A DNA stretch of 64,000 nt from Chitinophagaceae bacterium (GTDB lineage Bacteria; Bacteroidota; Bacteroidia; Chitinophagales; Chitinophagaceae): the NCBI GenBank assembly GCA_016710935.1, contig JADJTY010000009.1, forward strand, positions 259,016-323,015, read 5' to 3'. Under the pieces are notes generated by a model. The model was given only the letters and a program-made list of their open reading frames with translations. It did no database searches and was not told the origin of the DNA. The translations under genes and the position numbers were made by a program. Shown piece by piece: positions 24,944 through 35,235 of this stretch. The stretch's first letter is position 1; the number at the start of each line of letters is the position of its first letter.

Positions 24944-27451
24944 TTAATTCCCAACCAAAAACACTGCGTTCGCCAGCATCATCTTCCCGTTCTCCCAAAA
25001 ATTACGGAAGATGGGATCATCTGCAAACAACACCACAGAACCGCTACCCATGGGCAATACACCCAGTACTGTACCATCCTTTATTTTTTCACGGGTGGCA
25101 CTACCCACAAAACCAGCCGTTTGATTTTCTTTCTTGATGATGCCTACATTCCATCCGTCTTTCATAAATTCATACATATCGCCACTTTGTTTAAGTGAAT
25201 AATAACTGTTGTCGTATCCAAAAGCCAGCGGATGCGAATTATCCAGCTCTACTTTATAAATAGCACCGGGAATATTATTTATAATACCGTCCCGTTCGCG
25301 GTTCTCGTAACGTTTTACATCAGCGTATATATTTTTATCGTCTTTTTTATCGTCTTTCTTTTCTTCATCATCTGCCTTCTTAAGCTTGATGCCCCAATCA
25401 GCTCTTGCAACCTGTGCAGCGGCATTATCCAGCACAATCATTTTTCCACCCTGCTGCACCCACATTTTAATTTCAGCTGCTGCATCTTTATCCCTTAAAA
25501 ATTTATAATTCCCATCTGGCAAGATCAATACATCTATACCTTTTAAAGCACTTCCATCAACTTCCTCAGCGTTAATTAAACTAACCGGGTAATTCAATTG
25601 CTGCTCAAACCAATGCCACAGTTCGCCTGCAGCATTGGGATTAACACCCCTTCCTGTTAATAACGCTACCGCCGGCTTTTTAATAAGATGTACCTTATCA
25701 CTGCCAAAATCAAAGCCGGTATCCATAAAGCCACCGTTTACTATTGTTACAGCTGCATTGTGGGCCTGGGCCAGGTCGGCAATCTGCTGTAATTTATCTT
25801 CATTTCCTTTCTTTAAAATAATGAGGGTCCCTTTTTGAAAAGACCTGCCATTTGCTGTAAATTCTTTTTCGGCAAAGCGCACTTTAATTTTTGCCTCTAA
25901 CAGGGTTGCTAAAAACTTTACATCGGCAAACGAATTATAATTTACCAGGTAGCCGTATGCGGTAGCGGGTACCGCTGCATTTTTTGCAGGATTGCTGTAA
26001 TTGCCAGGCACCAGTTTTTCCTTTACTGCATAAGTTTGTGCGCCATATACAAAAGGCAGACTCCAGGCAGTAATATCATAGGTAACCGAATCGCTCAATT
26101 TTGACCGGGGCTCAAATAAAACTTTTATCAATGCCGATTTAGGTTGTAAAGCTGACACTGCCAGGCTGTTTGATGCAGTAAATGTTTCTTCTTTACCGGT
26201 AAAATAATTATAGCCTTTTATAACGGTTCCGCTTACACTGCCATAATTAATGCCGTTCATTTTAAAAAATGAACGCAGCGCTTCAAGTTTGCCTGCATTG
26301 GTTTCTGTGATCACAAAGGTTTTATATTCACCCGTGCCATTGGTAAGCCCTTCATCAAAATATTTTTTGAATTCGATGATGAGTTTATCCCCATGTTGCG
26401 ATGCCATTTCAATGGTGCTCATGCTGGTGGTAAAATGATGGGCGATCCTGTCTTTTAAACTAAGCGTATCTCCATCGTTTGTTACAACAGCCAAACCGCC
26501 CTGGCTATGGCCTGCCTGTTCGTAGGTCATCCCAATGGCGCCATTGTAAGTAGGATACGTATCTCCATAAGCCGGATAAAACAGGTCGAATATTTCTTTG
26601 GTAAAATACAACCAGCCATTGGCATCAAAATACCGGGCATGATTTCTTCCGATGGTAAACTGAAAATCCCTTTGCCATTTGGTGATCACTTCGTGAAAAG
26701 GTTCTGCGGCCGGTGCGAAATAATAGGGGTTGTTAATTCCCTGCTCATGAAAATCGCAATGTATCTGCGGCATCCAGGCATTATATTTTTTAATTCTGCC
26801 CTGTGTCTCTACCTGTGTTTGCCAGGCCCAGTCGCGGTTCAGATCAAAATTATAATGGTTCAACCTGCCGCCCGGCCAGGGCTCACTGTGTTCCCGGCTG
26901 TTGAGATTGGCATTGGCATCTTTGCCCACCATTTGAGTAAACCAGTTTACATAGCGGTCTCTTCCATCAGGATTTAAACAAGGGTCAATGATAATAACAG
27001 TATTCTTTAACCAGCTTTTTGTTTGTGTGTTGGAAGTACTCAACAATTCATACAAGGTCTTCATCGAAACTTCGGAAGAACTGGCTTCGTTGCCATGTAC
27101 ATTATAACTGAGCCACACAATTGCCGGTGAGGCGGCATCAGCCGGTTTGTCTTTCAACATACCGGTAAGCCGTAAATTATTTTTCCTGATCTCTTCGATC
27201 CTGGACATGTTTTCGGGTGTAGAAACAATGGCCAGCAACAGATCGCGGCCTTCATAGGTTTCGCCGTATTTCTCCAGTTTCATCATCTGCGGCATCCATG
27301 CTGCCGCCTGGTTGAAATAATTTACAATTTTGTAATGAGGAGTAAATTTGCTTCCAAGGGTATATCCCAGAAATTCATCGGGCGATTTTAACTGTGCAAA
27401 TAAACCGTTGCCTGTAAAAAGCAGCAGCAAAGAAAATAGTCTTATGTTCAT
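24944..27451 (-). CDS. M14 family zinc carboxypeptidase
   Basis: An 835-residue exported peptidase. A signal peptide (MNIRLFSLLLLFTGNGLFAQ) is followed by the M14 catalytic domain (about 50-340): WLSYNVHGNEASSSEVSMK carries the zinc-binding HxxE, and NREHSEPWPGGRLNHY then FDLNRDWAWQ are substrate-binding regions. HCDFHEQG holds the third zinc His, and GMTYEQAGHSQGG the catalytic Glu. The C-terminal half contains a Rossmann-like segment with ALLTGRGVNPNAAGELWHWF, as in relatives. It lies upstream of the GxxExxY unit and PIG-L on the same strand. Confidence 0.92.
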   Translation of the reverse strand: MNIRLFSLLLLFTGNGLFAQLKSPDEFLGYTLGSKFTPHYKIVNYFNQAAAWMPQMMKLEKYGETYEGRDLLLAIVSTPENMSRIEEIRKNNLRLTGMLKDKPADAASPAIVWLSYNVHGNEASSSEVSMKTLYELLSTSNTQTKSWLKNTVIIIDPCLNPDGRDRYVNWFTQMVGKDANANLNSREHSEPWPGGRLNHYNFDLNRDWAWQTQVETQGRIKKYNAWMPQIHCDFHEQGINNPYYFAPAAEPFHEVITKWQRDFQFTIGRNHARYFDANGWLYFTKEIFDLFYPAYGDTYPTYNGAIGMTYEQAGHSQGGLAVVTNDGDTLSLKDRIAHHFTTSMSTIEMASQHGDKLIIEFKKYFDEGLTNGTGEYKTFVITETNAGKLEALRSFFKMNGINYGSVSGTVIKGYNYFTGKEETFTASNSLAVSALQPKSALIKVLFEPRSKLSDSVTYDITAWSLPFVYGAQTYAVKEKLVPGNYSNPAKNAAVPATAYGYLVNYNSFADVKFLATLLEAKIKVRFAEKEFTANGRSFQKGTLIILKKGNEDKLQQIADLAQAHNAAVTIVNGGFMDTGFDFGSDKVHLIKKPAVALLTGRGVNPNAAGELWHWFEQQLNYPVSLINAEEVDGSALKGIDVLILPDGNYKFLRDKDAAAEIKMWVQQGGKMIVLDNAAAQVARADWGIKLKKADDEEKKDDKKDDKNIYADVKRYENRERDGIINNIPGAIYKVELDNSHPLAFGYDNSYYSLKQSGDMYEFMKDGWNVGIIKKENQTAGFVGSATREKIKDGTVLGVLPMGSGSVVLFADDPIFRNFWENGKMMLANAVFLVGN

Positions 27452-27658
27452 TTTGTGATGTTGGTTCTGTTAAATATTTAAATTTCAGCAAATATGGTAA
27501 TTAATAAGCTGAAATATAAGTGAAAATAAAGAAAGCAACCGACTTGCACCTTCCACTTATCCATTATTTAAAAATCAGTCTTTAGCTTCAGATAACAAAA
27601 CTGTCAACCGATTTAGCATATCTGCCTTTAATCAGGTAAATTCGGTAAAAAATATATC

Positions 27659-29388
27659 ATGCGGTTTACTAAACTATTTTTTACTCCCCTTCTTCTTTTG
27701 CTTGCCGGCATTACAATCTGCACCCAGGCACAAAAGATAGACAGCAGGAATTATTCAATTCAAAAAAATATAAACTGCAGCAAAGGAGCGGTTGTTTCTG
27801 CCCATCCGTTGGCCAGTATGGTGGGCTTATCTATCTTAAAAAAGGGAGGCAATGCTGTTGATGCAGCCATTGCCACGCAACTGGCTTTGGCTGTTGTATA
27901 TCCTGGTGCCGGTAATATTGGTGGCGGCGGTTTTATGGTGGCGCATTTAAAAAACGGGCAGAACATAACGTTGGATTATCGTGAAAAAGCTCCGGCCAAA
28001 GCCAGCCGTGATATGTACCTGGATACAGCCGGTAACCCGGTAAAGAATTTGTCGCTGGACGGACATTTGGCCGCAGGCGTACCCGGCACAGTTGCCGGAT
28101 TATTTGCCAGTATGAAATATGCAAAACTGCCATTTAAAATATTGATACAACCCGCTATTGAACTGGCCGAAAAAGGGTTTGCCCTAACAGCTTCACAGGC
28201 TGCATCATTCAACTATATGAAAAAAGAATTTCTGGCATTGAATACAACTACAGTTGCATTTGTAAAAGAAACCGAATGGAAGGCTGGTGATATTTTGGTA
28301 CAAAAAGACCTGGCCAACACTTTAAAACGAATCCGTGATAACGGACAAAAAGGATTTTATGAAGGAGAAACTGCCAGGCTTATTGTTGCAGAAATGGAGA
28401 AAGGAAAAGGCCTTCCAAAGGAATTATTTCTTTAGATGATCTTAAAGCATACCAGGCTAAAGAAAGAACAGCACTTGATTTTAATTACAAAGGTTACCAG
28501 GTCATTACCATGCCCCTGCCCAGCAGCGGCGGTATTATTATACAACAAATGCTGAAGATGATTGAAAGCAGAAATATAGCAGACATGCAATTTCAGACAG
28601 CGGCATCGGTGCAGCTGATGACCGAAGTGGAACGCAGGGCCTATGCCGACCGTGGCGAATTTTTAGGCGACCCCGATTTTGTAAAAGTGCCGGTAAAAAC
28701 AATGGTAAGCGAAGCGTATTTAAATGAACGCATGAAAGATTATGAACCCGGCAAAGCAGGCAACAGCAAGACAACTACTGCAGGCATGATAAAGGAAAGC
28801 GAAGAAACCACCCATTTAAGTGTGCTGGATATTTATGGCAATGCTGTATCGGTAACCACTACTTTAAATGGAGGTTATGGCAGCCGCACGGTTGTTGGCG
28901 GAGCAGGTTTTTTGCTGAATAACGAGATGGATGATTTTAGCGTAAAGCCTGGCTCACCAAATATGTATGGCGCCATTGGTAACGCAAAAAATGCCATTAC
29001 GCCCGGTAAAAGAATGTTAAGCAGTATGACGCCCACCATTGTTTTAAAAAACGGTCAACCTTACCTGGTTGTAGGCACACCCGGCGGCACTACCATTCCA
29101 ACCAGCGTTTTTCAGGCACTGGTAAATGTGCTGGAATTTAACATGAGCCCCAATGATGCCATTAACAGTCCTATGTTTCATCACCAGTGGCTGCCTGATT
29201 GGGTTTCGGTTGAAAAAGATTTTCCGGAAACTGTAAAAAAACAACTGGAGGCAATGGGATACACCCTTAAACCCAGGGGTGCCTGGAGCAGGTTGGAGAT
29301 CATACAGATCAAAAGAACTTCATCTTCTAAAACCACTATTATTGCCGTTGGCGATAAAAGAGGTGATGATGATGCCAGGGGGTATTAG
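27659..29388 (+). CDS. ggt: gamma-glutamyltransferase, frameshifted
   Basis: A periplasmic Ntn-hydrolase that cleaves glutathione and other gamma-glutamyl amides. The first part (from ATG at 27659) has a signal peptide, GAVVSAHPLASMVGLSILKK and GNIGGGGFMVAHL. It stops at 28435. The second part, in another frame, has MPLPSSGGIIIQQML, the autocleavage site ETTHLSVLDIYGNAVS with the N-terminal Thr of the small subunit, and GGAGFLLNNEMDDF. The frames join if one base is restored at 28416-28420 (for example AAA to AAAA), giving KGIISLDDLKAYQ. Otherwise it is complete and of normal length, so a sequencing indel is plausible. Confidence 0.9.
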
Positions 29389-29448
29389 GGAGGAGGATGT
29401 TAGGAGGCGGGAGTTATTAGTTTTTAGTTATGCTACAACCCTTTTATT

Positions 29449-29979
29449 ATGAATTTGGAAAACGAATTTTTAAAAAGTGCAGTTAAACGGTTAGCTTATT
29501 ACAAGGAACTGGGTGATAAAACATTTGCTCAACTCAAAGAAGAAGATTTTCATTTTACACCCAATGCCGAAAGCAACAGCATTGCCCTCATCATACAACA
29601 TATGGCCGGCAATATGCTTAGCCGCTGGACCGGTTTTTTAACCACCGATGGCGAAAAAGAATGGCGAAACCGGGATACGGAATTTGAAGAACAACATTTA
29701 ACAAAGGCGGAACTGATAATTTTATGGCAGAAAGGCTGGGATTGTTTATTTAACAGCTTACACACGTTAACTGAAGAAGACCTGCTGAAAACAATTTACA
29801 TACGCAGCGAAGGATTACTGGTAATAGATGCCATCAACCGGCAAATGGCGCATTATCCCTATCATGTGGGGCAAATCATCTACCTGGCAAAAGTCATTAA
29901 AAATGAAGATTGGCAAAATCTTTCTATAGCAAAAGGGCATTCCAATCAGTTTAATAAGCAAATGCATACAAAACCCTGA
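29449..29979 (+). CDS. DUF1572 / DinB-like protein
   Basis: A 176-residue four-helix-bundle protein of the DinB-like superfamily, DUF1572 branch. Three putative metal-binding His are visible: one in ALIIQHMAGNM (about residue 50) and two in RQMAHYPYHVGQII (about 138-142). Such proteins are metal-dependent and often act as thiol-linked transferases, but the role of this branch is unknown. The start is ATG at 29449. It follows ggt after a short GGAGGCGGGAG-type repeat at about 29388-29415. Confidence 0.88.
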   Translation: MNLENEFLKSAVKRLAYYKELGDKTFAQLKEEDFHFTPNAESNSIALIIQHMAGNMLSRWTGFLTTDGEKEWRNRDTEFEEQHLTKAELIILWQKGWDCLFNSLHTLTEEDLLKTIYIRSEGLLVIDAINRQMAHYPYHVGQIIYLAKVIKNEDWQNLSIAKGHSNQFNKQMHTKP

Positions 29980-30108
29980 TTGTTGCTGATTTTTACCTGT
30001 AAATTTTATTTAAAGTTTGGTATCGTATTTGCCTTTACAAGGCCGATTAACTATTTTTACAACTAATACTCAACTCTGCACAAACTTGTAAACATATTAA
30101 AATGGTTT

Positions 30109-33100
30109 TTGCTTACCCTGCTTTTTTGGGTGGCACTTGCTGCCATCTTTGTATATGTATTGCCTTATTCCAATATCCTGTTTGTGGTTTGCCTGCTTGC
30201 ATGGGCACTGTTTTGGGGTATATTGTTTAAAAAGGCAAAGTACCAGATCAGTTTTTTCCTGATCCTATTCCTGATAATGCTGTCAACCTGGGGTTTATTG
30301 CAAACAACCCGGGTACAAAACTGGCTGGTGACCAACGTTTCCCGAACCTTGTCAAAAGAATTAAAAACAAAAGTAGAAGTAAAGCATGTGGAATTCAGCC
30401 TGTTTAACAAGATGCTGGTTGAAGGTGTTTTACTTGAAGATAAAAAGAAAGACACCCTTCTGTATGCAGGTACTTTAAAAGTTAATATTTCCGATTGGTT
30501 CTTCTTTAAAGATAAACCGGTGCTCAATTATATTGGTCTTTCCGATGCACTGGTAAACATGAACCGTACCGATTCGGTTTGGAACTACCAGTTTCTGATT
30601 GATTATTTTGCAGCCCCCAAAAAAACGGGCAGCAATAAAAATAATTTACAACTTGATCTTAAAATCCTGGATCTTAACAACATAGTTTTTAACCGGGTTG
30701 ATGGATGGTTAGGCCAGGATATGAAAGGCTCTTTAAAAAAAATGTACCTGGTCACCGATGAAGTTGATCTTTCCAAAAGGATCATAGCCATTAAACAGAT
30801 CGATATTGAGCGCCCTGTTTTTGGCTTGTATGATTACACAGGCAAAAAACCAGATATCACCATCCCCGGCGCTGTTAAAGCAAAGATCACCACGCCGGGG
30901 CAATTACAATGGAACCCCGATGGCTGGCAACTTAGTATTGCTGAATTGATTGTAAAAGACGGAACTTTTATCAACGAAAAAGAAACCGAACGCGCTGCTT
31001 ATACCGATCATTTCGACGGACAACACATACGCTTCTCCGTTATCAATGGAAAACTCAGCAATATCCTTTTTGCAAAAGATACTATATCTGCTAAGGTTGA
31101 CCTGTCGGCCCATGAAAAAAGCGGATTTAAAGTGAAGCAAATGCTTGCTTCCATGAAAATTACGCCCGACATGATGGAGTTTAAAGACCTCAGCATTTTA
31201 ACAGATAAAAGCAGGATCGGTAATTATTATGTGATGCGGTACGAAAATTTTAATGCCGACATGAGCGATTTTTTACATCGTGTAAAACTGGAAGCATTTT
31301 TTGATAACAGTAAGATACACAGTGATGACATAGCCCATTTTGCACCCACCCTAAAAACCTGGAAACGGCTGATCTATTTTAACGGGAGTGGAAAAGGAAC
31401 CATTGATAACATGGCCGCCAGCAGGTTCACCTTAAAAACAGATAACAGCATTATTAACGGCGATATCACTTTAAAAGGGTTGCCGGATATTAACAATACA
31501 TTCATCAATTTTAAATCAACCGGTTCGCAAACAAATTACAAAGATATTGTGGCGGTTGTGCCTTCCTTAAAAGGCGCAGGCTTAAGCCAGCTGTACAGTT
31601 TGGGCAATATTCGTTTTAAAGGCAACTATACGGGTTTTATCAATGACTTTGTTGCTTATGGCGATATCAATACCGCCCTGGGTAATTTAAACGCCGATCT
31701 GAATATGAAATTGCCCACCGGAAAAGTGCCGTCTTATTCCGGTAAGATCTCTTCTGCAGGATTTAACCTGGGCAGGCTCATCAACAACAACCAACTAGGA
31801 AATATTGCATTAAATGGTAAGGTTAAAGGATCGGGGTTTACCGCAAACACCCTTAATGTAGATTTTGATGGAAAGATCCGTCAGGTCTCCTTTTCAGGCT
31901 ACAACTATCAAAATATAACACTGAACGGAAAATTTGTAAAAACCTTATTTACAGGCCAGGCAGATATTGATGACCCCAATTTAAAGGTCGTTAACCTTAA
32001 TGGTTCGTTGAATTTGCTGGGAGACAGTACTAAATTTAGTTTTACTGCCGATCTGCAAAGAGCAAACCTGCAGCAACTCCATATAACGAAGGGGGCATTT
32101 ACTTTATCGGGTATTTTAAACCTCGATTTTAAAGGCAATAACATTGATAATTTTTTGGGAACCGCAAAAATGTATAACGCAACCCTTTTGCATGATACCA
32201 CGCAGTTGTCATTCGATTACCTTACCCTTAATTCATTTATGGACAGCGGCAGAAAAACGCTCTCTGTTCAAAGCAATGAAGTGGAGGGTAACATAACCGG
32301 CCGGTTTAAAATACTGGAACTGCCCGATGCATTCAGTGTTTTTCTTAACCGCTATTATCCCTCTTATTTCAAAGATCCCGGTTATAATATAGGCGACCAG
32401 GATTTTTCCTTCCTGATAAAAACAAGAGCCGTTAATGATTATGTACAACTGTTTGAAAACCGTTTAAGCGGATTTGACAATTCCGTTTTTTCCGGTAACC
32501 TCCGGCTTGCACTAAATGAATTCAATATCAATGCATCGGTACCGCAGTTCAGTTATGATGGCAAAAGTTTTGAAAGTATAGAATTATCCGGTAAAGGAAA
32601 CCGCGATAGCCTGAATACGATTGTAACAGTAAGAGAATTTTCCGTGTCTGATAGCCTGCATTTTCCCAATACAAAATTCATTTTAAGTTCCAGCAACGAT
32701 ATTTCAACTATTCAGTTATCAACCAGTGCCAGTAAAACCATCAGCGATGCACAGTTAAATGCAAGGGTGCAAACATTTACTGATGGGGTTAAGATCAATT
32801 TTGCGCCATCGTCATTTATATTGAACGACAAAAAATGGAGCCTGGCTAAAGACGGCGAAATAACACTGCGTAGATCTGTTATTCAGGCAACCGATGTACG
32901 CTTTACGCAAGGCAACCAGGAGATCATTATTTCTACCGAACCGGATGAACAGAGTGGCAAAGCAAACCTGGTGGCCAAACTAAAAACAGTAAACATCAAT
33001 GATTTTACGTCGCTTATTTTAAAACAACCGAGGCTGGAAGGTATTTTAACGGGAACGCTTAAACTAAAAGACCCCTTTGGAAAACAGATCATAGAATTTG

Positions 33101-34953
33101 ATGCAGAAGCAGCAGATTTCAGGCTGGATAATAAAGAGATAGGCACGGTAAAAATAAAAGGGGATGTGAACACAACAACGGGGCTTATAACTGCAAAAGG
33201 GAAAGCTGACAATGATAAGAACAAATTTGACATCGATGGTACCTATAACTACAAAGATTCGGTTGTTAATAAAATGAATTTTGCACTACGTGCAGAAAAA
33301 TTCGACATCAGCATTTTAAATAATTACCTGGGTGGTATTTTCAGCGAAATAAAAGGAGACATCAACACACAAAATCTGCGGGTTTACAGCGGCGCAGACC
33401 ATAATTATGTTACCGGTACGGTGAATATTACTGAAGGTGAATTGAAAATAATTTATACCCAGGTGAAATATAAATTCACCAGGGAAACCATCATATTTAA
33501 TGAGGATGAAATTGATTTTGGCATGTTGCAATTAAGAGATACGTTGAATAATACCGGTACCGCCAGTGGTAAATTACACCACGAATTTTTTGATGATTTT
33601 GGTTTTGAAAACATTCGCTTTGAAACAGGAAAAATGCTTTTACTGAATACAGCCAGTAAAGATAACAGCCAGTTTTATGGTAAGGTTATAGGCAGGGCAT
33701 TGATGACTTTAAATGGCCCTGTAACTGATATGCGTATGAATATAAACGGCGAACCGTCTGCTGTTGACAGCAGCCATATTTATATCCCCACCGGCAGCAG
33801 CAGCCAGGAATTTGGGAAGATCGATTACATTGATTTTATTGAGTACGGTAGCAAGATGGATGATGAATACAAAGGTAAAAAGGAATCTAATTTTCTGGTG
33901 AGCATGAATTTAAAAGCAAACCCGGCCTGTAAAATTGATGTGATCCTGGATGAAACAACCGGCGATGTGATCAAGGGCCGTGGTAATGGGTTATTGAATA
34001 TAACTGTTGGCAGTAAAGAGCCATTAAGCATCAGGGGCCGTTATGATATTACCAACGGCGAATACAAATTTAATTTTCAAACAATCATGCAGAAATATTT
34101 CAACATCATGGATGGCTCTTCAATTACCTGGAATGGAGATCCGTACCTGGCGCAAATAAATATCAATGCAGAATATGTTGCAAAAAATGTTGACCTGAGT
34201 AATTTAAGTTCAACAACCAAACAAAAACAAAATGTTACCATTATTGCACGCATGTCGGGTGTACTGAATAAACCTATCATCAAATTCGAATTCCGCCTGC
34301 CGGCAACCAGTGAGGTAAGCAGAGATTTTTTTGTGTTAAACAAATTAGAGGCACTTAAAAATGATGAAAATGAAATGAACAAGCAGGTAGCCAGCCTGTT
34401 GATCTTTAACAGTTTTATTTCTACCAATGAAAACCAGGGGTTTGTTACCGGCGGAAATACGATCGGTATAGCCACCAGTACCATTGGCGGTATCGTTTCG
34501 GCCTGGTTAACCAGTCTTTTTAATAAAGAACTGGAGAAGGCAACCAATGGGGTTGTTTCTACCTATTTTGATATCAGTTCCAGCCTGGACCTGCAAAGCA
34601 GGGCTGCCCTTTTACAGGCTAATTTAAGTGCCGGTTTAAAACTGGTGTTAACCAGCAGGCTGGTAGTATTAATAGGTGGTACACTCGACTACAATAATCC
34701 TTACGCCCAGTTGAATAAAAAGGGTTTATTAACACCTGATATTAATATAGAATGGTCGCTGAATAAAGATGGTTCTTTAAAAGTAATTGGCTTTAACCGC
34801 ACCAGTGTTGATCTTACCCAGGGGCAAAGAAACCGCTCGGGTATTAAACTATCTTACCGGAAGGATTTTGACAGGCTATCAGAGATTTTTGCCCCCAGCG
34901 AAGAGAAAAAAAGAAGAAGGCAATTGAGATTGGAAGCGAAGCAGAAAGGATGA
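30109..34953 (+). CDS. TamB-like translocation/assembly module protein (DUF490)
   Basis: A very large envelope protein of about 1614 residues. It is anchored by N-terminal hydrophobic segments (FWVALAAIFVYVLPYSNILF and nearby) followed by long beta-rich repeats that in AsmA/TamB relatives form a groove bridging inner and outer membranes. The C-terminal DUF490 region (about 1100-1520) is recognisable in GTVNITEGELKI, IRGRYDITNGEYKFNF and the final LSAGLKLVLTSRLVVLIGG. The start is uncertain: the TTG at 30109 lies inside a hydrophobic run, and a CTG at 30076 would give the more usual LHKLVNILKWFLLTLL start. No BamA/TamA gene is adjacent. Confidence 0.85.
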   Translation: MLTLLFWVALAAIFVYVLPYSNILFVVCLLAWALFWGILFKKAKYQISFFLILFLIMLSTWGLLQTTRVQNWLVTNVSRTLSKELKTKVEVKHVEFSLFNKMLVEGVLLEDKKKDTLLYAGTLKVNISDWFFFKDKPVLNYIGLSDALVNMNRTDSVWNYQFLIDYFAAPKKTGSNKNNLQLDLKILDLNNIVFNRVDGWLGQDMKGSLKKMYLVTDEVDLSKRIIAIKQIDIERPVFGLYDYTGKKPDITIPGAVKAKITTPGQLQWNPDGWQLSIAELIVKDGTFINEKETERAAYTDHFDGQHIRFSVINGKLSNILFAKDTISAKVDLSAHEKSGFKVKQMLASMKITPDMMEFKDLSILTDKSRIGNYYVMRYENFNADMSDFLHRVKLEAFFDNSKIHSDDIAHFAPTLKTWKRLIYFNGSGKGTIDNMAASRFTLKTDNSIINGDITLKGLPDINNTFINFKSTGSQTNYKDIVAVVPSLKGAGLSQLYSLGNIRFKGNYTGFINDFVAYGDINTALGNLNADLNMKLPTGKVPSYSGKISSAGFNLGRLINNNQLGNIALNGKVKGSGFTANTLNVDFDGKIRQVSFSGYNYQNITLNGKFVKTLFTGQADIDDPNLKVVNLNGSLNLLGDSTKFSFTADLQRANLQQLHITKGAFTLSGILNLDFKGNNIDNFLGTAKMYNATLLHDTTQLSFDYLTLNSFMDSGRKTLSVQSNEVEGNITGRFKILELPDAFSVFLNRYYPSYFKDPGYNIGDQDFSFLIKTRAVNDYVQLFENRLSGFDNSVFSGNLRLALNEFNINASVPQFSYDGKSFESIELSGKGNRDSLNTIVTVREFSVSDSLHFPNTKFILSSSNDISTIQLSTSASKTISDAQLNARVQTFTDGVKINFAPSSFILNDKKWSLAKDGEITLRRSVIQATDVRFTQGNQEIIISTEPDEQSGKANLVAKLKTVNINDFTSLILKQPRLEGILTGTLKLKDPFGKQIIEFDAEAADFRLDNKEIGTVKIKGDVNTTTGLITAKGKADNDKNKFDIDGTYNYKDSVVNKMNFALRAEKFDISILNNYLGGIFSEIKGDINTQNLRVYSGADHNYVTGTVNITEGELKIIYTQVKYKFTRETIIFNEDEIDFGMLQLRDTLNNTGTASGKLHHEFFDDFGFENIRFETGKMLLLNTASKDNSQFYGKVIGRALMTLNGPVTDMRMNINGEPSAVDSSHIYIPTGSSSQEFGKIDYIDFIEYGSKMDDEYKGKKESNFLVSMNLKANPACKIDVILDETTGDVIKGRGNGLLNITVGSKEPLSIRGRYDITNGEYKFNFQTIMQKYFNIMDGSSITWNGDPYLAQININAEYVAKNVDLSNLSSTTKQKQNVTIIARMSGVLNKPIIKFEFRLPATSEVSRDFFVLNKLEALKNDENEMNKQVASLLIFNSFISTNENQGFVTGGNTIGIATSTIGGIVSAWLTSLFNKELEKATNGVVSTYFDISSSLDLQSRAALLQANLSAGLKLVLTSRLVVLIGGTLDYNNPYAQLNKKGLLTPDINIEWSLNKDGSLKVIGFNRTSVDLTQGQRNRSGIKLSYRKDFDRLSEIFAPSEEKKRRRQLRLEAKQKG

Positions 34954-34954
34954 G

Positions 34955-35100
34955 TTCGGAGACGGGAGTTCGGAGGCGGGAGTTCGGAGGCGGGAGACGG
35001 GAGGCGGGAGACGGGAGGCGGGAGGCGGGAGACGGGAGGCGGGAGGCGGGAGACAGGAGGCAGGAGGCCGGAGTCTGTAGTCAGTAGTCAGTAGTCAGTA
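34955..35100. repeat. GGGAGGCGGGAGAC tandem repeat block
   Basis: About 12 imperfect copies of a GGAGGCGGGAGAC unit follow the tamB stop and end in GTAGTCAGTAGTCAGTAGTC. Complementary CTCCCGCCTCCC-type copies occur at 35150-35235, so the two blocks could pair. Confidence 0.75.
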
Positions 35101-35149
35101 GTCTAGAATGGTGAATAATATGCAAGTTGTATACTTTAGAATGCTCCTG

Positions 35150-35235
35150 TCCAGACTCCAGTCTCCAGACTCCAAACTCCCCACTCCCGACTATCAACTC
35201 CCGCCTCCCGCCTCAAGACTCCCGACTCCATTCAA
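35150..35235. repeat. CTCCAGACTCC / CTCCCGCCTCC repeat block
   Basis: Imperfect repeats in the opposite sense to the block at 34955-35100. The block overlaps the last codons of ribBA, whose C-terminal GVGSLEAGGGS is written by the repeat. Confidence 0.7.
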
